Origin: Bacteroidota bacterium
Lineage (GTDB): Bacteria; Bacteroidota; Bacteroidia; Chitinophagales; Chitinophagaceae
Assembly: GCA_023436685.1 (NCBI GenBank)
Contig: JAEZIL010000255.1
Coordinates: 1-7,838 of the forward strand
DNA length: 7,838 nt
Direction of reading: 5' to 3'
Below, piece after piece: positions 1-5,106 of this stretch. The position numbers and the translations under genes are program-made. Position 1 is the first letter of the stretch, and every line of letters begins with the position of its first letter. Under the pieces are notes generated by a model that was given only the letters and a program-made list of their open reading frames with translations, was not told where the DNA came from and ran no database searches.

Positions 1-159
1 GGCGTATGTAGCACCTGCCGTTGCCGCGTTACAAAAGGCGAGGTAGATATGGAAGTGAACTATGCGCTGGAAGATAGCGATGTGGCCAATGGCTTCATAC
101 TATCGTGCCAGGCACACCCCAAGACGCCCGAAGTGGTGGTAGACTTCGACGCACGCTAA
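1..159 (+). CDS. paaE: C-terminal ferredoxin domain of a PaaE-type NAD(P)H oxidoreductase (5' partial)
   Basis: Frame 1 is open from the window edge to a TAA at 157-159, giving the last 52 residues of a protein that begins outside the window. It shows the end of a plant-type [2Fe-2S] ferredoxin domain: the CSTC motif at visible residues 3-6, then GEVDMEVNYALED, then LSCQAHP with Cys36, and a VVVDFD ending. The spacing C-x2-C-x29-C matches this fold; the first of the four ligands would lie just upstream. The MEVNYALED stretch is typical of PaaE, the reductase subunit of phenylacetyl-CoA epoxidase, which carries electrons from NADPH through FAD and the iron-sulfur centre to the diiron oxygenase. 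The FAD and NAD domains expected before it cannot be seen. No other paa genes are visible, so a related general ferredoxin reductase remains possible. The gene converges on arfB with 5 bases between the stops. Confidence 0.8.
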   Translation, partial: GVCSTCRCRVTKGEVDMEVNYALEDSDVANGFILSCQAHPKTPEVVVDFDAR

Positions 160-164
160 GGAGG

Positions 165-557
165 CTACCAGTCTTTACTGCGCAGTTGCTTCTTCATCGA
201 CTCCTTGCGCTTGCTGTCCAGCCGCTTCTGCACCGCGCCCTTACTGGGTTTGGTAACCTTGCGGGGCTTGGGCTTCACAATGCTCTGGTTCACCAGTTGC
301 AGCATCTTATCCAGGGCTATGCTCTTGTTCTCCAGCTGGGAGCGGCTTTCGCTGCTCTTCACCATCAGGTAGCCCTCTTTGTTGATACGGTTGCGCAGCT
401 TGTCTTGTATCAGTTCTTTCTCATCGGGCTTAAAGAAGTAAGAGGTGTCTATATGCCACCATGCTTCCACCATCGTCTCCACCTTGTTGACGTTCTGCCC
501 ACCTTTGCCACCGCTGCGGGCGGTCTTGAAGAATATCTCGTTTGTAAAATCCCTCAT
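165..557 (-). CDS. arfB: Alternative ribosome-rescue factor ArfB (peptidyl-tRNA hydrolase, class I release-factor domain)
   Basis: This 130-residue protein is a stand-alone release-factor catalytic domain. The motif RSGGKGGQNVNKVET at residues 14-28 contains the GGQ tripeptide (19-21), which enters the peptidyl-transferase centre and hydrolyses peptidyl-tRNA. The stop-codon recognition domains of RF1 and RF2 are absent. The last 35 residues are strongly basic (KPRKVTKPSKGAVQKRLDSKRK), matching the ArfB tail that slides into the empty mRNA channel of ribosomes stalled without a stop codon. Its size is close to E. coli ArfB (140 aa, by memory). The ATG at 555-557 is the natural start because the fold begins within a few residues of it. 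It starts 2 bases after the stop of the MoxR-like gene, so it is probably translated from the same mRNA. A purine-rich GAGGAAG, within the end of the upstream gene, could be a distant ribosome site. Confidence 0.92.
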   Translation of the reverse strand: MRDFTNEIFFKTARSGGKGGQNVNKVETMVEAWWHIDTSYFFKPDEKELIQDKLRNRINKEGYLMVKSSESRSQLENKSIALDKMLQLVNQSIVKPKPRKVTKPSKGAVQKRLDSKRKESMKKQLRSKDW

Positions 558-559
558 CG

Positions 560-2101
560 CTAAAAATCTTCCTCATCTATGTCATCCTCCTCATCGCCTT
601 CCATACTCATGTTGAACATGCTGCCCAGTATATCGGCAAAGCTATACCCGCCTGTTTCCACACCCTTCTTGCTTATCAACGAGAACTCCGACAAACCATG
701 CAAAACAAACTCCATCAGCAGGGCTGCCTGTTGCTCGTCGGCATTAGGATAGAACTGCTTCACTGCAGCGTACAAGCCATCCACCTGGTACAGCCTTTCG
801 CGGTAGGCTTCGTCGGTGGTGTCTTGCAACAGCATCAGGTCGTGCCCTTTGCCAAACCAATCTATTACCGGCTGGTATGGGTTAGGTTTGGGTTTGTTAC
901 GTCCATCCTTGTCTCTGCCCACAGGCTTCTTAAAGGTTTGCGGATCGGGGAAGTACTGTATGAACAAGCTACGGATAGCCTGCCCCATAAGGCGGTAAGC
1001 TACATTCAGCGGGCCTTCCTGCTCGCCTTCGTATACCAGCTCTACCTTACCGGTTATAGAAGGTATCACCCCAAGGAAGTCGGAGATGCGCACTTGTGTT
1101 CTACTCTCGTTGTTGCGCAGGGCCCTGCGTTCGGCAGTGCTCACAAGGTTCTCCATGGCCGATATAGTAAGCCTTGCCGATACACCGCTCTTCTGGTCTA
1201 CAAACTCGCTCTTGCGCGCTTCCATAGCAATCTGCTCTACCAGCAGCTTCGTAATGTCGGGCAGCTCAATGCGTGCAGTTTGTTCATCCAGCACATTAGC
1301 TTCCTGTTCGGTAATGGCTTTCGATACTTCAATAGTTTTAGGATAGTGGGTAATGATCTGGCTTTCGATACGGTCCTTCAATGGTGTAACAATGCTGCCG
1401 CGGTTGGTATAGTCTTCGGGGTTGGCCGTAAAGATGAAGAGTATATCGAGCGGCAGGCGCAGCTTGAAACCACGTATCTGTATATCGCCCTCCTGCAGTA
1501 TGTTGAACAGCGACACCTGTATCCTTGCCTGCAAGTCGGGCAGCTCGTTGATAACGAAGATGCCCCTATGCGAACGGGGTATGATGCCATAGTGTATCAC
1601 ACGTTCATCTGCAAAGCTCAGGCGCAGGTTAGCAGCCTTGATGGGATCTACGTCACCTATCAGGTCGGCTACCGATACATCGGGCGTTGCCAGCTTCTCG
1701 CCATAGCGTTCGCTGTTGTGCATCCAGTCGATAGGTGTGTTATTGCCATGCTCTTTGATAAGCTCCTTAGCTGCGTAGGATATAGGGTGCAGCGGATCGT
1801 CGTTGATCTCGCTGCCCAATATGAAAGGCACCCACTCATCCAGCAGGCTCACTATCTCGCGTGCCATGCGTGTTTTGGCTTGCCCGCGCAAACCCAGGAA
1901 GAGTATGTTGTGCCTCGACAGTAAGGCTCTTTCTACATCGGGTATCACCGAGTCTTCGTAGCCTAGTATGCCGTTGAATGGATTGGTCTTTGTTTGTATG
2001 CTTTTGATGAGGTTATCCCTTACCTCCTGCTTCACTGACTTGTATGTATAACCTGACTTCTTTAGCTCGCCTAATGTTTTGATCTCTGGTTTGTTGCTCA
2101 T
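560..2101 (-). CDS. MoxR/ChlI-like AAA+ ATPase
   Basis: A 513-residue AAA+ ATPase of the group usually labelled magnesium chelatase subunit I or MoxR. Visible motifs are a Walker A-like GLRGQAKT (70-77), GSEINDDP (97-103), DVSVADLIGD (141-150), a Walker B-like IFVINE (181-186) followed by LPDLQARIQ, sensor-1 TANP (225-228), a probable arginine finger in DRIESQ (R244), and a possible sensor-2 arginine in SARLTIS (R310). Two core positions deviate: Ala75 replaces the last glycine of the P-loop, and Asn185 replaces the Walker B aspartate. The C-terminal half (about 350-513) is not recognised, and it ends in a very acidic tail (GDEEDDIDEEDF). Such ATPases commonly work with a von Willebrand A protein as chaperone-like remodelers; no VWA gene is in this window. 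True chlorophyll synthesis is unlikely, since no other pathway genes are seen. arfB follows after 2 bases. The substrate is unknown. Confidence 0.85.
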   Translation of the reverse strand: MSNKPEIKTLGELKKSGYTYKSVKQEVRDNLIKSIQTKTNPFNGILGYEDSVIPDVERALLSRHNILFLGLRGQAKTRMAREIVSLLDEWVPFILGSEINDDPLHPISYAAKELIKEHGNNTPIDWMHNSERYGEKLATPDVSVADLIGDVDPIKAANLRLSFADERVIHYGIIPRSHRGIFVINELPDLQARIQVSLFNILQEGDIQIRGFKLRLPLDILFIFTANPEDYTNRGSIVTPLKDRIESQIITHYPKTIEVSKAITEQEANVLDEQTARIELPDITKLLVEQIAMEARKSEFVDQKSGVSARLTISAMENLVSTAERRALRNNESRTQVRISDFLGVIPSITGKVELVYEGEQEGPLNVAYRLMGQAIRSLFIQYFPDPQTFKKPVGRDKDGRNKPKPNPYQPVIDWFGKGHDLMLLQDTTDEAYRERLYQVDGLYAAVKQFYPNADEQQAALLMEFVLHGLSEFSLISKKGVETGGYSFADILGSMFNMSMEGDEEDDIDEEDF

Positions 2102-2125
2102 GTGCTGTTGATCTTGAGCTTAAAG

Positions 2126-2146
2126 ATACATGTTGTACGAATGTAT
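2126..2146. repeat. Short inverted repeat in the 86-bp gap before the MoxR-like gene
   Basis: The gap 2102-2187 is the longest non-coding stretch in the window. It holds a perfect 6-bp inverted repeat, ATACAT (2126-2131) and ATGTAT (2141-2146), separated by 9 bases. Read on the minus strand, TATCTTTA (complement of 2121-2128) matches seven of eight positions of the Bacteroidota -7 element TAnnTTTG and overlaps one arm, so the repeat could be an operator or a hairpin in the leader. I see no -33 element at a suitable distance. There is no T-tract, so it is not an obvious terminator. A 6-bp repeat in AT-rich DNA may be chance. Confidence 0.2.
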
Positions 2147-2187
2147 ATAGTGTAGACAATAGCAATAGCCTTATAGATAATACGTAC

Positions 2188-3288
2188 CTAATTGGCAAAG
2201 ATGCCGCTGGCTATCACGCTGTCCATCTCTTCCAGCTTGCTGCCCTTTACCTCCTTCTTCTCTTTGAGGTTCACTTCGTACTCAGTCCTGTCTTTGTTCG
2301 ATATCCAGGTACCGGTAAACCTGCCTTCTTTCAATGTAAGCTCCATGCTACCTACATCAGGCTCTTCGTCAAATACCCAGGTACCATCTGCTTTCTTGGT
2401 TACATCCAGCTTAATATACTCATCCTGATCCTGGAAACGGTATATGGCCTCCCAGTAACAAACTGTATCGGGGCAGTTTCCTTTTAAGCCACGTATATAC
2501 AGCTCCACCTTGGTTTGATAATCGAAAGTACCTGTATAGAATGTTCTCGCAGATACTTCTTTAGGCCCATCGGGTGTTTTATCCTCTTCCTCCGGTTCTT
2601 CTTCTTCTGAAGCAATATCCAGATTTGACTTTTGCGGCTTCGGGGCTTGTTTTACTGTATCTGCATCAACTTCGTCATTAGGGTAAAGTAACGCCATCAG
2701 CTTTTGTTTCTCTATTTTACGCTCTGCAGCCAGTTTATCATAGTATTCATCTATTGTTTCTGCTTCCAGTACATTCACTACATGACCACCGTACCATAAA
2801 CCATCGATACCCATTATATCCTTCACAGCTATTATATAGTGCTTGCGTGTAAGCATATCTTCTATCATAATATAGCCTTGTAGCCTGACCTGAATAATCT
2901 TATCAATACCCCTCATATCCCTGGTTACAATCATTCGCTCCAATTCATAGCGAGCCATAACTATATCCCTCCAATGCAAGCTTGAATCTCGTCCTTTCTT
3001 CAAAACCGTTTCAAAGTCTTTCTGAATCTCAATGTTAAACACAGGATCATATTGCCGCAGCTTAGCAGGATTAGCTCCGAATGTAGCCAACGCAACTGTA
3101 TCGTTACTTGTATATAGCTTCTTTAATAGCAATGAATCGTAAGAAGGGAACAAGCTCAGGTATGTACCCACGTTGCCAGATTGCAGGCTAGACAATATCT
3201 CGCCCACCTGCAATGCTTCTGACTTGGTTTGCCCAAAAGCACTGATTGACAAGACCATTAACAACAATAAATGGAAGCACTTCTTCAT
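2188..3288 (-). CDS. Exported protein of unknown function
   Basis: I do not recognise this 366-residue protein. It begins with a clear Sec signal peptide: basic MKK, a hydrophobic stretch HLLLLMVLSISA, and likely cleavage around residues 19-20 (AFGQ, a common ending in Bacteroidota). There is no lipobox and no further membrane segment, so the mature protein should be periplasmic or secreted. Residues 24-200 look mixed helix and strand, with a central hydrophobic patch (YIIAVKDIMGIDGLWYGG, 151-168). An acidic low-complexity linker follows (SEEEEPEEEDK, 227-237). The C-terminal part (245-345) looks like a beta domain with aromatic-glycine turns (TGTFDY, ADGTWVF, GRFTGTWIS). Its only two mature cysteines, C272 and C277 in NCPDTVC, could form a disulfide. 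The start is fixed by the signal peptide. It lies 20 bases after the arsC stop, next to a terminator, so its promoter is unclear. A lipocalin-like or transport-factor-2-like fold is possible but not shown. Confidence 0.8.
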   Translation of the reverse strand: MKKCFHLLLLMVLSISAFGQTKSEALQVGEILSSLQSGNVGTYLSLFPSYDSLLLKKLYTSNDTVALATFGANPAKLRQYDPVFNIEIQKDFETVLKKGRDSSLHWRDIVMARYELERMIVTRDMRGIDKIIQVRLQGYIMIEDMLTRKHYIIAVKDIMGIDGLWYGGHVVNVLEAETIDEYYDKLAAERKIEKQKLMALLYPNDEVDADTVKQAPKPQKSNLDIASEEEEPEEEDKTPDGPKEVSARTFYTGTFDYQTKVELYIRGLKGNCPDTVCYWEAIYRFQDQDEYIKLDVTKKADGTWVFDEEPDVGSMELTLKEGRFTGTWISNKDRTEYEVNLKEKKEVKGSKLEEMDSVIASGIFAN

Positions 3289-3290
3289 AG

Positions 3291-3323
3291 GTAAAAAGAA
3301 AACAGCCCTTATGCAGGGCTGTT
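3291..3323 (-). terminator. Intrinsic terminator overlapping the end of the ArsC-like gene
   Basis: A perfect 9-bp inverted repeat, AACAGCCCT (3301-3309) and AGGGCTGTT (3315-3323), encloses a 5-base loop. Read on the minus strand the stem is followed by TTCTTTTTAC, a good T-tract. On the plus strand the following bases are A-rich, so it works only for minus-strand transcripts. One stem arm encodes the final residues of the ArsC-like protein and the stop codon begins in the loop. The T-tract ends 2 bases before the next start codon (3288). Confidence 0.8.
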
Positions 3324-3671
3324 AAAATTAATAAACGTCTTGACTTTTTCAGGCGGACGGGCAATAATTGCTTTGCCATCTTTTTGTACTACCGGCCGCT
3401 CTATTAGTATTGGGTTTGCAGCTAATACCTCTATCCATTCTTCAGCAGAAATATTTTTCCCTTCATATTGGTCTTTATATACCTGTTCTCCTTTTCTTAC
3501 CAGTTCGATAGGTTCTACATTTAATTTAGCCAGAAGCTCTCTTAATTCATTTGTATTGAGTGGTTGAAGCATATAATTGCGTACCTGAAAAGGAATGCCC
3601 GCTTCTTCCAGTATTTCTGTTACTGAATTGCTCTTACTGCATTCTATATTGTGATATACTATTATGTTCAT
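3309..3671 (-). CDS. arsC: ArsC/YfgD-family thioredoxin-fold reductase (arsenate reductase-like)
   Basis: A 120-residue ArsC-family protein with the whole expected pattern: IVYHNIECSKSNS at the N-terminus with the single catalytic cysteine C11, then ELLAKLNVEP, the arginine of VRKGE (R59), NPILIERPVV (R92) and ARPPEKV (R105). These four residues correspond to the cysteine and the three arginines that bind oxyanion in E. coli ArsC. The length is nearer to the YfgD subgroup (about 119 aa) than to plasmid ArsC (141 aa). Spx-type regulators are unlikely because C11 is followed by S14, not by the second cysteine of CxxC. ArsC enzymes reduce arsenate to arsenite with glutathione and glutaredoxin, but YfgD-like members have no firm role, and no ars efflux or ArsR gene is present. 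Its ATG overlaps the scoB stop as TAATG, which implies coupled translation. The terminator stem overlaps its last codons. Confidence 0.85.
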   Translation of the reverse strand: MNIIVYHNIECSKSNSVTEILEEAGIPFQVRNYMLQPLNTNELRELLAKLNVEPIELVRKGEQVYKDQYEGKNISAEEWIEVLAANPILIERPVVQKDGKAIIARPPEKVKTFINFNSPA

Positions 3672-4330
3672 TACGCAAATACCATTTCTTTCACATTGGG
3701 CGATATTGTTAGCCTTCCTGCTGTTTTAGCTTTTATCTCATCGATACTAACACCAGGAGCATGTTCTATGCATACAAAGCCATCAGGTGTAATATCAAAC
3801 ACTCCCAGGTCGCTTACCACCTTTTTTACACACTTGATACCTGTAAGCGGAAGTGTGCATTTAGACAGTAACTTACTTTCGCCCTTAGGATTGGTATGCT
3901 GCATAGCGACTATGATATTTTTTGCAGAGGCAACCAGATCCATCGCACCTCCCATGCCTTTTACCATTTTGCCCGGTATCTTCCAGTTGGCAATGTTTCC
4001 ATCTTCTGCAACCTCCATAGCACCCAGTACGGTTAGGTCAACTTTGCCTGCACGTATCATACCAAAGCTCATAGCACTATCGAAAATAGAGGACCCGGGC
4101 AGTGTGGTAATTGTCTGTTTACCGGCATTTATCAAATCAGCATTTTCCTCTCCTTCAAAAGGAAAGGGCCCCATACCTAACAGGCCATTTTCGCTTTGCA
4201 ATACAACACTAACACCTTCAGGTATATAATTGGCTACCAATGTCGGGATACCAATACCCAGGTTTACATAAAAACCGTCCTGCAATTCCTTTGCAATACG
4301 TTGTGCTATCTGTTCTTTATTTAAAGGCAT
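3671..4330 (-). CDS. scoB: 3-oxoacid CoA-transferase, subunit B
   Basis: A 219-residue beta subunit of family I CoA-transferase. It transfers CoA from a donor such as succinyl-CoA to a 3-oxoacid such as acetoacetate, by way of a glutamyl-CoA thioester. The catalytic glutamate is E47 in the motif QSENGLLG (45-52). Other family signatures are GFYVNLGIGIPTL (19-31), GSSIFDSA (78-85), GGAMDLVA (127-134) and a C-terminal HAPGVSIDEI. The length is normal for a bacterial subunit B, and the enzyme would be cytoplasmic. The start lies 27 bases after the scoA stop, in a gap with no ribosome-binding motif, as is usual in this phylum. Its TAA overlaps the next ATG by one base. The family also includes acetate/acetoacetate and butyrate CoA-transferases (AtoA), and the sequence alone does not settle the donor. 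Confidence 0.92.
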   Translation of the reverse strand: MPLNKEQIAQRIAKELQDGFYVNLGIGIPTLVANYIPEGVSVVLQSENGLLGMGPFPFEGEENADLINAGKQTITTLPGSSIFDSAMSFGMIRAGKVDLTVLGAMEVAEDGNIANWKIPGKMVKGMGGAMDLVASAKNIIVAMQHTNPKGESKLLSKCTLPLTGIKCVKKVVSDLGVFDITPDGFVCIEHAPGVSIDEIKAKTAGRLTISPNVKEMVFA

Positions 4331-4357
4331 AATTAATCTTGTTATTGACTGAGGAAA

Positions 4358-5056
4358 TTAAGAGCGTTTACGTGTAGTTCGTTGCTCTATGCGTTTTTCA
4401 TAGTTAGTACCCTGGAATATCCTGTGCACATATATACCTGGTGTATGTATAAAGTTTGGATCCAGTTCTCCTACAGGCACCAATTCTTCCACCTCTGCTA
4501 TAGTTATTTTGCCTGCCATTGCCATAAGTGGATTGAAGTTTCTCGCGGTATCTCTATATATCAGATTGCCTTGGGCATCTCCCTTCCATGCTTTTACTAT
4601 TGCAAAGTCTGCGTCAAAAGCATATTCCATCAGGTAATCTTTACCATTAAAATTTCTCACTTCTTTGCCTTCTGCTACCTCTGTGCCTACACCGGCAGGT
4701 GTAAATATGGCGGGCATACCATAGCCTGCAGCCATACACCTTGTAGCCAGTGTACCTTGCGGCACCAATTCCACTTCCAATTCGCCGCTTAGCAACTGGC
4801 GCTCAAATTCTGCATTCTCTCCTACATACGATGCGATCATTTTTTTAACTTGCTTCTGCTGTAGCATAAGGCCGATACCAAAATCGTCAACCCCTGCATT
4901 GTTAGAAATGCAGGTAAGGTTATTAACACCTTTTTTTACCAGTGCGTTAATACAATTTTCGGGAATACCACATAGACCGAAACCGCCCAGCATAAGTACT
5001 GCACCCGACTGTATATCCTTTATAGCTTCTTCAGCATTAGCTACTACTTTATTCAT
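4358..5056 (-). CDS. scoA: 3-oxoacid CoA-transferase, subunit A
   Basis: The alpha subunit (232 residues) that pairs with the gene directly downstream. Landmarks in order are the glycine-rich [11 protein letters not shown] near residues 23-33, [15 protein letters not shown] (51-65), [11 protein letters not shown] (96-106), [17 protein letters not shown] (109-125) and [10 protein letters not shown] (174-183), all usual for ScoA/AtoD. The chain helps bind CoA while the catalytic glutamate lies in subunit B. It ends in an arginine-rich tail ([11 protein letters not shown]). It opens the likely operon scoA-scoB-arsC. Only 44 bases separate it from the helicase gene upstream, and that gap holds both a terminator-like hairpin and a promoter-like element. 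The neighbours do not show which 3-oxoacid is used; acetoacetate is the commonest substrate. Confidence 0.92.
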   Translation of the reverse strand: MNKVVANAEEAIKDIQSGAVLMLGGFGLCGIPENCINALVKKGVNNLTCISNNAGVDDFGIGLMLQQKQVKKMIASYVGENAEFERQLLSGELEVELVPQGTLATRCMAAGYGMPAIFTPAGVGTEVAEGKEVRNFNGKDYLMEYAFDADFAIVKAWKGDAQGNLIYRDTARNFNPLMAMAGKITIAEVEELVPVGELDPNFIHTPGIYVHRIFQGTNYEKRIEQRTTRKRS

Positions 5057-5075
5057 CTATCTGAAAAATTTTGTT

Positions 5076-5083
5076 CAAAAGTA
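5076..5083 (-). promoter_or_regulatory. Candidate promoter -7 element for scoA-scoB-arsC
   Basis: The minus strand reads TACTTTTG here, an exact match to the Bacteroidota sigma-ABfr -7 consensus TAnnTTTG. It lies 19 bases before the scoA start, so transcription would begin about a dozen bases before the ATG. I find no TTTG/TTG at the usual distance upstream. A second, weaker candidate, TATATTTC (complement of 5087-5094), has a TTG 17 bases upstream inside the helicase gene. An 8-mer of this kind can occur by chance in AT-rich DNA. Confidence 0.35.
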
Positions 5084-5106
5084 AACGAAATATAGGGAAC
5101 CTATAT
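5077..5106 (-). terminator. Possible weak terminator at the end of the helicase-nuclease gene
   Basis: ATATAGG (5090-5096) and CCTATAT (5100-5106) form a perfect 7-bp stem with a 3-base loop that spans the helicase stop codon. On the minus strand it is followed by TTCGTTTACTTTT, an interrupted T-rich run. The stem has only two G-C pairs, so termination would be weak. The T-rich run overlaps the promoter-like element of scoA, so the repeat could instead be an operator. Confidence 0.35.

Noticed and set aside
177..186. Perfect palindrome ACTGCGCAGT near the end of arfB
   Set aside because: It has no loop and no T-tract and lies inside the coding sequence. It does not qualify as a terminator, and a 10-base palindrome alone is weak evidence for a binding site.
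105..563. Plus-strand open frame of 152 codons opposite arfB
   Set aside because: It covers the end of the paaE-like gene and all of arfB, both strongly supported by motifs. Its own translation is leucine-rich with no known motif.
698..1924. Long plus-strand open frame (408 codons) opposite the MoxR-like gene
   Set aside because: It lies entirely opposite a gene with clear AAA+ motifs, its translation has no recognisable domain and an odd composition, and no start signals are apparent. It is a shadow of the coding strand.
3309..3671. Arsenic resistance operon
   Set aside because: Only the ArsC-like gene is present; there is no ArsR regulator and no ArsB or Acr3 efflux pump, and the gene is coupled to scoB.
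3651..4229. Plus-strand open frame of 192 codons opposite scoB
   Set aside because: scoB in this region shows the catalytic SENG motif and the full family pattern, so the antisense frame is a by-product.
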